This document shows positions 22,556-31,141 of a stretch of DNA of 64,000 nt, one piece after another. This stretch comes from Kaistia defluvii (GTDB lineage Bacteria > Pseudomonadota > Alphaproteobacteria > Rhizobiales > Kaistiaceae), in NCBI RefSeq assembly GCF_026343955.1, contig NZ_JAPKNI010000001.1, positions 868,001-932,000 on the forward strand. Direction: 5' to 3'. The position numbers were made by a program, and so were the translations under genes. Every line of letters begins with the position of its first letter. Position 1 is the stretch's first letter. The notes beneath the pieces are model-generated. The model saw nothing but the letters and a program-made list of their open reading frames with translations, ran no database searches and was not told the DNA's origin.

Positions 22556-23911
22556 ATGACGACGAGCGAAAGAGTCTGGCTGAAGGATCCGATCGCGGTC
22601 CTCGCCGAAGGGGCGGAACGCGGCGTCGTCGTCGAGAACGGCAAGATCCAGGAACTGGTGGGCAAGGGCGCCGAACCGAGCCATCCGGTCCACAAGGTGT
22701 TCGACGCCTCGCGCCATGTCGTGACGCCCGGCCTCGTCAACACGCATCACCACATGTTCCAGACGCTGACCCGGGCGCATCCGGCGGCGATCAACAAGGA
22801 ACTGTTCCCCTGGCTGCAGGCGCTGTTCCCGATCTGGGCGAAGAACGTCAATCCCGACAATCTGCGGCTTGCCACCCGCCTGGCCCTGACCGAACTCCTG
22901 ATCTCCGGCTGCACCACGGCCTCGGACCATCAATATCTGTTCCCGCCGGGCCTCGACGACGCCATGGACATCCAGGCGGAAGAGGCCGGCAAGCTGGGCG
23001 TCCGCATGACGCTGACGCGCGGCGCGCTCAACCTGACGACCGAGGATGGCGGCAATGCCGACCAGGGCGCGGTGCAGGATACCGACGTCATCCTGGCCGA
23101 TTGCGAGCGGGTGATAAATCGCTACCACGACATGTCGGAAGGCTCGATGCTGCAGGTGGCGCTGGCCCCCTGCGCGCCCTTCAACGTCACCAAGCGGCTG
23201 ATGGTCGAGACGGCGGCGCTCGCCGAGCGCTGCGGTTGCCGGCTGCACACCCATCTCGGCGAAACCCGCGACGAGAACGCCTACTGCATGGAGCATTTCG
23301 GCTACCGGCCGGTCGATTATCTCGAGGAATGCGGCTGGCTCAACGACAAGGTCTGGCTGGCGCACGGCATCCACTTCAACGACGAGGAAGTGATGCGCCT
23401 CGGCCGCCACGGCGTCGGCGTCTCGCATTGCCCGACCTCCAACATGGTGCTCGCCTCCGGCCAGTGCCGCACCAAGGAACTGGAGGCGGCGGGATCCCCG
23501 GTCGGTCTCGGCGTCGACGGCTCGGCCTCCAACGACAATTCCAACCTGATGGAAGGCGTCCGCCACGCCCTGATGATCAACCGCCTCACCTACAACGCCG
23601 AAAGCGTCACGCATTTCGACGCGTTCCGCTGGGCGACGCAGGGTTCGGCGCGCTGCCTCGGCCGCGACGACATCGGCGCCATCGCCGTCGGCAAGCAGGC
23701 CGACATGGCGCTCTACACGCTGGACGAGCTGCGTTTTTCCGGCGCCGGCGACCCGCTTGCCGCCCTCGTTCTCTGCGGCGCCTACAAGGCCGACCGCGTT
23801 ATGGTGAAGGGCGACTGGCGCGTCGAGGAGGGCGTGCCCGTCGGCATGGACCTGGCCAGGCTCCGCTACGAACACGGCCAGGCGGCGAAGGCCTTTTTGG
23901 AGTCGGTGTAG
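22556..23911 (+). CDS. 8-oxoguanine deaminase-like amidohydrolase (copy 1)
   Basis: A 451-residue amidohydrolase of the AtzB/TrzN/8-oxoguanine deaminase group. It has zinc ligands in NTHHHMFQT (His64, His66), the HTHLGET motif, AHGIHF and GVGVSHCPTSNMVLASG, and the catalytic Asp in GLGVDGSASNDNSNLMEGVR. In this family the ring amino group of 8-oxoguanine (or isocytosine) is removed hydrolytically. ATG at 22556 with GAGGACAGGAA upstream is the start; a longer open frame is not supported. The stop is adjacent to the start of the tandem paralogue. Confidence 0.9.
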   Translation: MTTSERVWLKDPIAVLAEGAERGVVVENGKIQELVGKGAEPSHPVHKVFDASRHVVTPGLVNTHHHMFQTLTRAHPAAINKELFPWLQALFPIWAKNVNPDNLRLATRLALTELLISGCTTASDHQYLFPPGLDDAMDIQAEEAGKLGVRMTLTRGALNLTTEDGGNADQGAVQDTDVILADCERVINRYHDMSEGSMLQVALAPCAPFNVTKRLMVETAALAERCGCRLHTHLGETRDENAYCMEHFGYRPVDYLEECGWLNDKVWLAHGIHFNDEEVMRLGRHGVGVSHCPTSNMVLASGQCRTKELEAAGSPVGLGVDGSASNDNSNLMEGVRHALMINRLTYNAESVTHFDAFRWATQGSARCLGRDDIGAIAVGKQADMALYTLDELRFSGAGDPLAALVLCGAYKADRVMVKGDWRVEEGVPVGMDLARLRYEHGQAAKAFLESV

Positions 23912-25330
23912 GTGGCCAGGCTCCCACTGGCGCCCTCGCCCGCGCAGCGGGAAGGGGAGAAGAAGCCCACCGACCGCACCTGGATCAGGGATCCGATCGC
24001 CGTACTGGCCGAAGGCGCCGAGCGCGGCGTCGTCGTCGAAGGCGGCCGGATCGTGGAACTGGTGGGCAACGGCGCCGAACCCGCCCACCCGGTTCAGACA
24101 ATCTTCGACGCCTCGCGCCATGTCGTGACGCCCGGCCTCGTCAACACGCACCACCACTTCTTCCAGACCATGACGCGGGCGCATCCCAAGGCGATCAACA
24201 AATCGCTCTGGCCGTGGATCGAGGCGCTCTATCCGATCTGGACCCGCCATGTGAACGCCGACAATTTCCGCCTCGCCGCCCGGCTTTCCGTGACCGAACT
24301 GCTCATGTCGGGCTGCACCTGCGCCTCCGACCACCACTACATGTTCCCGGCCGGGCTTGAGCACGCGCTCGACATCGAGGCGGAGGAAGCCGCCGCTGTC
24401 GGATTGCGCATGACCCTTTCGCGCGGCGCGCTCGATGTCGTCGGCGAAAAGGCCGGCGACGGTAGCCAGGCGGTGGCGCCGGGCGGCGCGACGCAGGATA
24501 CCGACGTTATCCTCGCCGATTGCGAGCGCGTCATCGGCCGCTATCACGACCGCTCGGACGGCGCGATGACCCGCGTCGCGCTCGCCCCCTGCGCGCCCTT
24601 CGACGTTTCGATGCGGCTGATGCGCGAGACGGCGGCGCTGGCCGACCGGCACGATTGCCGGCTGCACACCCACCTCGTCGAGACGAAGCAGGAAGCCGAT
24701 TTCGCCCATGCCCGGCACGGCATGTCGGCGGTCGACTACCTAGAGGAATGCGGCTGGCTTTCGAACCGGACCTGGCTGGCGCATGGCATTCACTTCGATG
24801 ATGGCGAGGTGCAGAAGCTTGGCCGCCACGGCGTCGGCATCTGCCATTGTCCGACCTCCAACATGGTGCTCGCCTCCGGCATCTGCCGGACGAAGGAGCT
24901 GGAAGCGGCAGGCTCGCCGGTCGGTCTCGGCGTCGATGGCTCGGCCTCGAATGACAATTCCAACCTGATGGAAGCCGTCCGCCACGCCCTGATGATCGGG
25001 CGGCTGCGCTACGATGCGGCGAGCGTCACCCATCGCGACGCACTGCGCTGGGCGACGGAAGGTTCGGCCCGGTGCCTCGGCCGCGACGATCTAGGCAGAA
25101 TCGCCATCGGCAAGCAGGCGGACATGGCGTTCTGGTCGCTCGACGATCTGCGCTTCTCCGGCGCGGGCGATCCGATCGCGGCGCTCGTCCTCTGCGGCGC
25201 GCACGCGGCCGACCGCGTCATGGTCAAGGGCGAATGGCGGGTCGAGGACGGCGCGCCGGTCGGTGTCGATATCGCGCGGCTTCGCCACGAGCATCATCAG
25301 GCTTCGCGCGCCTTCCTGGAAGCGCTATGA
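23912..25330 (+). CDS. 8-oxoguanine deaminase-like amidohydrolase (copy 2)
   Basis: A 472-residue paralogue of the preceding gene with the same zinc and catalytic motifs (NTHHHFFQT, HTHLVET, AHGIHF, GICHCPTSNMVLASG, GVDGSASNDNSNLMEAVR). Long stretches are nearly identical at DNA level, indicating tandem duplication or gene conversion. The start is GTG directly abutting the previous stop, with GGAG nine bases upstream. The first 18 residues (PLAPSPAQREGE core) have no counterpart in copy 1 and look like translation through a palindromic intergenic repeat. Copy 2 also has an insertion near residue 170 (EKAGDGSQAVAPGG). Differing loops suggest different substrates. Confidence 0.9.
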   Translation: MARLPLAPSPAQREGEKKPTDRTWIRDPIAVLAEGAERGVVVEGGRIVELVGNGAEPAHPVQTIFDASRHVVTPGLVNTHHHFFQTMTRAHPKAINKSLWPWIEALYPIWTRHVNADNFRLAARLSVTELLMSGCTCASDHHYMFPAGLEHALDIEAEEAAAVGLRMTLSRGALDVVGEKAGDGSQAVAPGGATQDTDVILADCERVIGRYHDRSDGAMTRVALAPCAPFDVSMRLMRETAALADRHDCRLHTHLVETKQEADFAHARHGMSAVDYLEECGWLSNRTWLAHGIHFDDGEVQKLGRHGVGICHCPTSNMVLASGICRTKELEAAGSPVGLGVDGSASNDNSNLMEAVRHALMIGRLRYDAASVTHRDALRWATEGSARCLGRDDLGRIAIGKQADMAFWSLDDLRFSGAGDPIAALVLCGAHAADRVMVKGEWRVEDGAPVGVDIARLRHEHHQASRAFLEAL

Positions 25331-25438
25331 CAGGGGGCATTCTTTCGGACGGCCGCCCGGCCGCCCTCGGCCTGACAAGGTGGGCGCGGTGAACTGCCGT
25401 CCTGCCAACCCAAAATGATCCTTGAAAGAGATATCGGC

Positions 25439-26245
25439 ATGACCCTTCCCCGCCCCTATTGGCATGAGATGCAGGCCCCGGCTTTTCTGGGCGGCGAAAA
25501 GGACTGGATCGCGGTCCTGCCGGTTTGCGCCATCGAGCAGCACGGCCCGCATCTGCCCGTCTTTACCGATGCCTGCATCGGCGAAGGCATGGTCAAGCGC
25601 GTCATCGAGATGCTGCCCGAAGGGGTGCCCGCGACCTTCCTGCCGCTGCAGTCGATCGGCAAGTCGAACGAGCACATCGCCTCGCCCGGCACGCTGACCT
25701 TCTCGTGGGAAACCGTCATCAGGATGTGGCTGGAGATCGGTGACAGCCTTGCGCGCGCCGGCGTCCGCAAGCTGGTCCTCGTCACCTCGCATGGCGGCAA
25801 TATCCCGCCTTGCGAGATCATCGCCCGCGAGTTGCGCATCCGGCACGACATGCTGGTCGTTACCACCGGCTGGACCGCGGTCGGCGAGCCCGAAGGCATG
25901 GTGCCGGAGGAGGAATATCTCTACGGCATCCATGGCGGCGACGTCGAAACCTCGATTATGCTGCATTTCCGGCCCGATCTCGTCGACATGTCGAAGGCAG
26001 AGGATTTCCGCTCGACCCAGCTCGACCTGCTGAAGGAATTCAAGCGTCTCCGCTTCCACGGCGCCCCGGCGCGGGCGGCCTGGAAGGCGCAGGACCTGAA
26101 CCCAAAAGGCGCGGTCGGCAACGCGGCGCGCGCAACCGCCGATCGAGGCCGGCAGATGGTCGACTACCAGGCGGCGGCCTTCGTCGAACTGCTGCAGGAA
26201 ATGGCACGATTCGACCTCGACCGGCTCTCGAAGGCGCCCGCCTGA
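25439..26245 (+). CDS. Creatininase-family metal-dependent amidohydrolase
   Basis: A 268-residue member of the creatininase/ArfB superfamily. Metal-binding residues are visible as Glu33 and His35 in EQHGPHLP, Asp44 in FTDACIGEG, the SHGGN loop, and Glu in GGDVETS. Members open cyclic amides (creatinine) or remove formyl groups. ATG at 25439 has AAAGAGA eight bases upstream; an ATG eight codons earlier lacks one. Following two ring deaminases it may open or deformylate a heterocycle. The exact substrate is not predictable from sequence. Confidence 0.87.
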   Translation: MTLPRPYWHEMQAPAFLGGEKDWIAVLPVCAIEQHGPHLPVFTDACIGEGMVKRVIEMLPEGVPATFLPLQSIGKSNEHIASPGTLTFSWETVIRMWLEIGDSLARAGVRKLVLVTSHGGNIPPCEIIARELRIRHDMLVVTTGWTAVGEPEGMVPEEEYLYGIHGGDVETSIMLHFRPDLVDMSKAEDFRSTQLDLLKEFKRLRFHGAPARAAWKAQDLNPKGAVGNAARATADRGRQMVDYQAAAFVELLQEMARFDLDRLSKAPA

Positions 26246-26350
26246 AACGAAGAAATTCGACCGAAAACGCTTGGGAATGTCAGGCGTCTGTTGCTAGCAT
26301 GAAGGCAACAGCGCGACCGCATCTGCCGGAGCGTATGTCCGGGGGCGGGC

Positions 26351-27277
26351 GTGGTCGACATTGTCATTTCCGAGTTCATGCACAAGAACGCCGTCGCGGA
26401 TCTCTCCCGCGACTTCGAGGTTCACTACGAGCCGACGCTCGGCAGCGATCTGCCGAGCCTGGCGCGCGCGGTGCGCCATGCCAGGGCACTGATCATTCGC
26501 GACCGTACCGTGGTCGACATACCGCTGATCGCGCAGGCGCTTGACCTGCGCGTCATCGGCCAGGTCGGCGCGGTTTCCGACAACATCGACATGCTGAGCT
26601 GCGAGGCGCGCGGGGTCTCGATCGTCCGCGCCCCCGACATGATGGCCGACGCGATCGGTGAATACGTCATCGCCAGCGCCATGATGCTCGTGCGCGGCGC
26701 CTTTTTCGCGAGCCGCGAGGTAATGGCCGGCAAGTGGCCGCGCGGCCATCTCGTCGGCCGCGAGATCAATGGCCGCACGCTCGGCCTGCTGGGGCTCGAT
26801 TTCGGCGCCCGCGCCGCTGCCCAGCGCGCCCAGGCGCTCGGGATGAAGGTCATCGGCTGGGATCCGTTCCTGAAATCCGCCCATCCCGTGTGGCGCGATG
26901 TCGAGCGGGTCGAGTTCGATGCGCTGCTCGCCGAATCCGATGTGGTCAGCGTGCACCTTCCGGCCCGGCCGGAACTGATCGGTCGCGTCGGCACGGTGGC
27001 GCTGGCGCGGCTGAAGCCGACCGCGGTGCTGATCTCGGTTGGCGGCGGCGGCGTGGTCGACGAGGCGACCGTCGCCAACATGCTGTCGATCGGCCGACTG
27101 CGCGGCGCCGCCTTCGACGGTTTCGAGACCGAGCCGCTGAACAGCGAGGCCGGCTCGATCTTCGCGGCCGTGCCCAATCTGCTGCTGACGCCGCGCATCG
27201 CCGACCTGACGCTCGAATCGCACCTCCGCTCCTCGGCGGCGATCGTTGCCAAAGTTCGTGGCGCGCTCAATCTTTGA
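26351..27277 (+). CDS. Degenerate D-isomer 2-hydroxyacid dehydrogenase-like protein
   Basis: A 308-residue protein with the overall D-2-hydroxyacid dehydrogenase plan: a substrate domain, the AIGEYVIASAMM helix, a Rossmann segment, and an AFDGFETEPL block. The usual catalytic features are lost. The GxGxxG motif reads GLDFGA; the catalytic Arg of NxxRGxxVDE is Gly (ISVGGGGVVDE); and the catalytic His of LTPHxAG is Arg (LTPRIADL). Only the Glu of FETEP remains. The reading frame is intact and GC-rich like its neighbours, so it looks selected rather than decaying. Its function may be non-catalytic or altered. The start is GTG; a later ATG is possible. Confidence 0.8.
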   Translation: MVDIVISEFMHKNAVADLSRDFEVHYEPTLGSDLPSLARAVRHARALIIRDRTVVDIPLIAQALDLRVIGQVGAVSDNIDMLSCEARGVSIVRAPDMMADAIGEYVIASAMMLVRGAFFASREVMAGKWPRGHLVGREINGRTLGLLGLDFGARAAAQRAQALGMKVIGWDPFLKSAHPVWRDVERVEFDALLAESDVVSVHLPARPELIGRVGTVALARLKPTAVLISVGGGGVVDEATVANMLSIGRLRGAAFDGFETEPLNSEAGSIFAAVPNLLLTPRIADLTLESHLRSSAAIVAKVRGALNL

Positions 27278-27420
27278 TCAATCGGCCAAAATCCCTCTTG
27301 CAATAGCGCTCGGCCTCGGCTCGACTGGAGCTTTCCCGCCCATATCGAGGTTCCAGCAAGGAACCCACCTGCAGGCGGGCTGAAAGCGCTTTGGATGGCG
27401 CGAGCCAGGGGAGTTCAGGA

Positions 27421-29010
27421 ATGAAGAATTTTGCCCGCCTGTTGGCGGCAACCATGCTGGCCGCCGGCCTTGCTTCGGCGGCGGAAGCCAAGACTCTGGT
27501 GTACTGCTCGGAAGGCAGCCCGGAAAACTTCAACCCGCAGATCAACACCACCGGCACGTCGTTCGATGCGGCGCGTCCGGTATTCAACCAGCTCGTCGAG
27601 TTCGAGCCCGGCACGACCAAGATCCGCCCGGCGCTGGCAGAGAGCTGGGACGTGTCCCCGGACGGCCTCGAGGTGACGTTCCACCTCCGCAAGGGCGTGA
27701 AGTTCCATTCCTCGAAGCAGTTCAAGCCGACGCGCGACTTCAACGCCGACGACGTGCTGTTCTCGTTCAACCGGATGTGGAAGGAGGACAATCCCTACCA
27801 CAAGGTCTCCGGCGGCGCGTATGACTACTTCAACGACATGGAGATGCCGACTCTGCTGAAGTCGATCGACAAGGTCGACGACTACACGGTCAAGTTCACG
27901 CTGACCAAGCCGAATGCGCCCTTCCTCGCCAATCTCGGCATGGATTTCGCCACCATCATGTCGGCCGAATATGCCGACGCGATGCTGAAGGCGGGCAAAC
28001 CGGAGATGGTCGACCAGCAGCCGATCGGCACCGGTCCGTTCACCTTCGTCGCCTACCAGAAGGACGCCGTCATCCGCTTCAAGGCCTTCCCGGATTTCTG
28101 GGGCCCGAAAGCCAAGATCGACGACCTCGTCTTCGCCATCACCAAGGATCCGACAGCGCGCTGGGCCAAGCTCCAGAAGAACGAATGCCAGGTGATGATC
28201 GGCCCCAACCCGGCCGACCTCGAAGCGATGGGCAAGGACCCCAACGTCAACCTGCTGTCGCAGCCGGGCCTCAACATCGCCTATCTGTCGTTCAACGTCA
28301 CCAAGCCGCCCTTCGACAAGAAGGAAGTCCGACAGGCGCTGACGATGGCGATCGACCAGGCGACGATCATCAAGGACGTCTATGGCGGCGCCGGCCAGGC
28401 GGCCAAGAACTTCATTCCGCCGACGATCTGGAGCTACAACGACGCGATCGAGCCCTACAAGTATGACCCCGCCAAAGCCAAGGAAATGCTGAAGGCCGCC
28501 GGCGTCGCCGAAGGCTTCGAAAGCGATCTCTGGTGGATGCCGGTGACGCGCCCCTACAACCCGAACGCCAAGCGCATCGCCGAACTGATGCAGGCGGATT
28601 TCGAGAAGGTCGGCATCAAGACCCACCTGGTTTCCTATGAGTGGGGCGAATACCGCAAGCGCATGCAGGCCGGCGAGCACCAGATGGGCCAGCTCGGCTG
28701 GAGCGGTGACAATGGCGATCCCGACAACTTCTTCTTCCTGCTCGGCTGCGAGGGTGCCCGACCGGGCGGCCAGAACCTGTCGAAGTGGTGCAACGAGGAC
28801 TTCGAAGCCCTGTTCCAGAAGGCCAAGTCGACCTTCGACGTGGCGGAACGCGCGAAGCTCTACGAGCAGATGCAGGTGATCGCGCATGAAGAAGCACCGG
28901 TGTTCAACGTCGCGCATTCGATCGTGTACGAGCCGATCCGCAAGAACGTGACGAACTACAAGGTCAGCCCGCTCGGACGGCGTGAATTCGCCGAAGTCGG
29001 TCTCGAGTAG
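27421..29010 (+). CDS. dppA: Dipeptide-type ABC substrate-binding protein (SBP_bac_5)
   Basis: A 529-residue periplasmic binding protein with signal peptide MKNFARLLAATMLAAGLASAAEA. The mature N-terminus (KTLVYCSEGSPENFNPQINTTG) is typical of DppA rather than OppA. It retains the family segments FHLRKGVKFH, FNADDVLFSFNRM and WSGDNGDPDNFF. The start at 27421 is set by the signal peptide and the upstream AGGGGAG. It is the first gene of a dppABCDF set lying directly behind the heterocycle genes. The ligand may be a peptide or a peptide-like compound tied to the pathway. Confidence 0.92.
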   Translation: MKNFARLLAATMLAAGLASAAEAKTLVYCSEGSPENFNPQINTTGTSFDAARPVFNQLVEFEPGTTKIRPALAESWDVSPDGLEVTFHLRKGVKFHSSKQFKPTRDFNADDVLFSFNRMWKEDNPYHKVSGGAYDYFNDMEMPTLLKSIDKVDDYTVKFTLTKPNAPFLANLGMDFATIMSAEYADAMLKAGKPEMVDQQPIGTGPFTFVAYQKDAVIRFKAFPDFWGPKAKIDDLVFAITKDPTARWAKLQKNECQVMIGPNPADLEAMGKDPNVNLLSQPGLNIAYLSFNVTKPPFDKKEVRQALTMAIDQATIIKDVYGGAGQAAKNFIPPTIWSYNDAIEPYKYDPAKAKEMLKAAGVAEGFESDLWWMPVTRPYNPNAKRIAELMQADFEKVGIKTHLVSYEWGEYRKRMQAGEHQMGQLGWSGDNGDPDNFFFLLGCEGARPGGQNLSKWCNEDFEALFQKAKSTFDVAERAKLYEQMQVIAHEEAPVFNVAHSIVYEPIRKNVTNYKVSPLGRREFAEVGLE

Positions 29011-29066
29011 CAAGCGACGGACGAGGACGGGGGCGCACCACACCTCCGTCGTTCCGGGTAATGCCA

Positions 29067-29166
29067 TGAGCCTGCCGGACCGCGTCGCGCGCGGTTCGGC
29101 AGGCTCACGCAGGCCCCAGGATCCGCCGGCCCGCGAGGGCCAGGGCGGATCCCCGCATTCGCGGGG
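29067..29166 (+). repeat. Three consecutive stem-loops between dppA and dppB
   Basis: Stem 1 pairs 18-base arms at 29067-29084 and 29090-29107 (17 of 18 Watson-Crick, one wobble). Stem 2 pairs GGATCCGCC (29119-29127) with GGCGGATCC (29144-29152) and contains an inner GGCCC/GGGCC stem. Stem 3 is CCCCGC-ATTC-GCGGGG (29151-29166), which competes with stem 2 for two bases. No strong T-tract follows. Such structures after binding-protein genes usually stabilise or partially terminate the message so that the binding protein is made in excess. Confidence 0.7.
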
Positions 29167-29215
29167 ATGACGGCCGTGACGGCGCCTCCCGCCTCGCCTT
29201 CCAGGCGGTGTCACC

Positions 29216-30226
29216 ATGTTCAGTTTCATTATCCGGCGTGTGCTGCTGGTCATACCGACCTTCCTGGCCATCGCCTTCCTCACCTTCGTCGCGATCCGGC
29301 TCGTGCCGGGCGACCCGGTCGAGGCCCGTACCGGCGAGCGCGGCATCTCGCCCGAGCGCCTGGCCCATTTCCGCCATGAGCTCGGCCTCGACCAGCCGGT
29401 GTGGAAACAGTTTCTCGACTATCTCTGGCAGATCGCGCATGGCGATTTCGGCACCTCGATCTCGACGCAGACGCCGATCCTGACCGAATTCACGACGCTG
29501 TTCCCGGCGACGTTGGAACTGGCCATCTGCGCCATGCTGTTCGCGACGATCCTCGGCATCCCGGCCGGCGTGATCGCGGCGACCCGGCGCGGCACCTTCG
29601 TCGACTACACGCTGATGGGCGCCGCGCTGACCGGCTTCTCCATGCCGATCTTCTGGTGGGGCCTGCTGCTGATCCTGTTCTTCTCGGTCGATCTCGGCTG
29701 GACCCCCGTCTCGGGCCGCATCGACCTGCTCTATTATTTCGAGCCCGTCACCGGCTTCATGCTGATCGACAGCTGGCTCTCCGGCCAGGAGGGCGCGTTC
29801 AGCTCGGCCGTGTCGCACCTGATCCTGCCGACCATCGTGCTCGGCACCATCCCGCTCGCCACCATCGCCCGCATGACCCGATCGGCCATGCTGGAGATCC
29901 TGGGCGAGGATTACGTCCGCACCGCCCGCGCCAAGGGCCTGTCGCCCTTCCGCGTCGTCGGCATCCACGCGCTTCGCAACGCGCTGATCCCCGTCGTCAC
30001 GGTGATCGGCCTGCAGGTCGGCGCGCTGATGGCCGGCGCGGTGCTGACCGAATACATCTTCTCCTGGCCCGGCATCGGTTCCTGGCTGATCGAATCGATC
30101 CAGCGGCGCGACTATCCGGTGCTGCAGGGCGGCATCCTGCTGGTCTCCGGCATCGTCATCGTCATCAACATTCTCGTCGACCTGCTCTACGGCGTGCTCA
30201 ACCCGAGGATCCGCCATGCCCGCTGA
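29216..30226 (+). CDS. dppB: Dipeptide-type ABC transporter permease 1
   Basis: A 336-residue inner-membrane protein beginning MFSFIIRRVLLVIPTFLAIAFLTF, typical of DppB/OppB. It has about six membrane helices and the permease loop ARAKGLSPFRVVGIHALRNALIPVVTVIG containing the EAA-like G. The RLVPGDPVEARTG periplasmic segment is conserved in the family. It lies about 205 bases after dppA, separated by the triple stem-loop, and overlaps the next gene by 11 bases. Confidence 0.94.
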   Translation: MFSFIIRRVLLVIPTFLAIAFLTFVAIRLVPGDPVEARTGERGISPERLAHFRHELGLDQPVWKQFLDYLWQIAHGDFGTSISTQTPILTEFTTLFPATLELAICAMLFATILGIPAGVIAATRRGTFVDYTLMGAALTGFSMPIFWWGLLLILFFSVDLGWTPVSGRIDLLYYFEPVTGFMLIDSWLSGQEGAFSSAVSHLILPTIVLGTIPLATIARMTRSAMLEILGEDYVRTARAKGLSPFRVVGIHALRNALIPVVTVIGLQVGALMAGAVLTEYIFSWPGIGSWLIESIQRRDYPVLQGGILLVSGIVIVINILVDLLYGVLNPRIRHAR

Positions 30227-31139
30227 CAGAATGCCTGCCGAGCGGACCGCCGCCGCCATGGTCGAGCCGAAGGCGCCGCCCGGTCCCTTCGCCGCTTTCT
30301 TCCGCGACTTTTCGGAAAACCGCGCCGCCCTGATCGGGCTTATCCTGCTCGGCCTGCTGGTCTTCGTTGCCATATTCGCCGATTTCCTGGCGCCCTATTC
30401 GCCGATCGAGCAGTTCCGCGAGTTCACCCGCATTCCGCCCGCCTGGGTCGAAGGCGGAAACCGCGCCTTCCTGCTCGGCACCGACGAAATCGGCCGCGAC
30501 ATGCTCTCGCGCCTGATCTTCGGCGCCCGGCTGTCGCTGTTCATCGGCCTCTCCGTGGTGGTTGCCTCGATGGCGGTCGGCATCGTGCTCGGCCTGGTGG
30601 CGGCGTTCGCGCCGGGCTGGCCTTCGATCGTCATCATGCGGGCGATGGACGTCATCCTGTCCGTGCCGAGCCTGCTGCTCGCCATCGTCATCGTCGCGAT
30701 CATCGGCCCGAGCCTGACCAACACCATCGTCGCGATCACGGTGGTCTACCTGCCCTATTATGTCCGCCTCGTGCGCGCCTCGGCGATGCAGGAGAAGACC
30801 CGCGACTATGTGACGGCCGCCCGCGTCGGCGGCGCCGGCACGCTCCGCATCATGTTCAAGACGGTGCTGCCCAACTGCATGGCGCCGATCATCGTCCAGG
30901 CGGCGCTGACCATTTCCAACGCCATTCTCGAGGCAGCGGCGCTGGGCTTCCTCGGCCTCGGCGCGCAGCCGCCCTCGCCTGAATGGGGCGCAATGCTCGC
31001 CTCGGCGCGCGAATTCCTGCAATCCGCGCCCTGGATCGTCACCGAGCCCGGCCTCGCCATCCTGATCACCGTGCTTGCCATCAACCTTGTCGGCGACGGG
31101 CTGCGCGATGCGCTCGACCCGAAAATGCGGAGGAGCTGA
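30216..31139 (+). CDS. dppC: Dipeptide-type ABC transporter permease 2
   Basis: A 307-residue permease of the DppC/OppC type. It has an N-terminal cytoplasmic tail, the first helix near residues 37-60, and the [23 protein letters not shown] segment diagnostic of the family. The loop [29 protein letters not shown] and C-terminal [16 protein letters not shown] are also present. It pairs with DppB to form the channel. Its start overlaps the end of dppB, so translation is coupled; dppD follows after two bases. Confidence 0.94.
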   Translation: MPADRMPAERTAAAMVEPKAPPGPFAAFFRDFSENRAALIGLILLGLLVFVAIFADFLAPYSPIEQFREFTRIPPAWVEGGNRAFLLGTDEIGRDMLSRLIFGARLSLFIGLSVVVASMAVGIVLGLVAAFAPGWPSIVIMRAMDVILSVPSLLLAIVIVAIIGPSLTNTIVAITVVYLPYYVRLVRASAMQEKTRDYVTAARVGGAGTLRIMFKTVLPNCMAPIIVQAALTISNAILEAAALGFLGLGAQPPSPEWGAMLASAREFLQSAPWIVTEPGLAILITVLAINLVGDGLRDALDPKMRRS

Positions 31140-31141
31140 CC

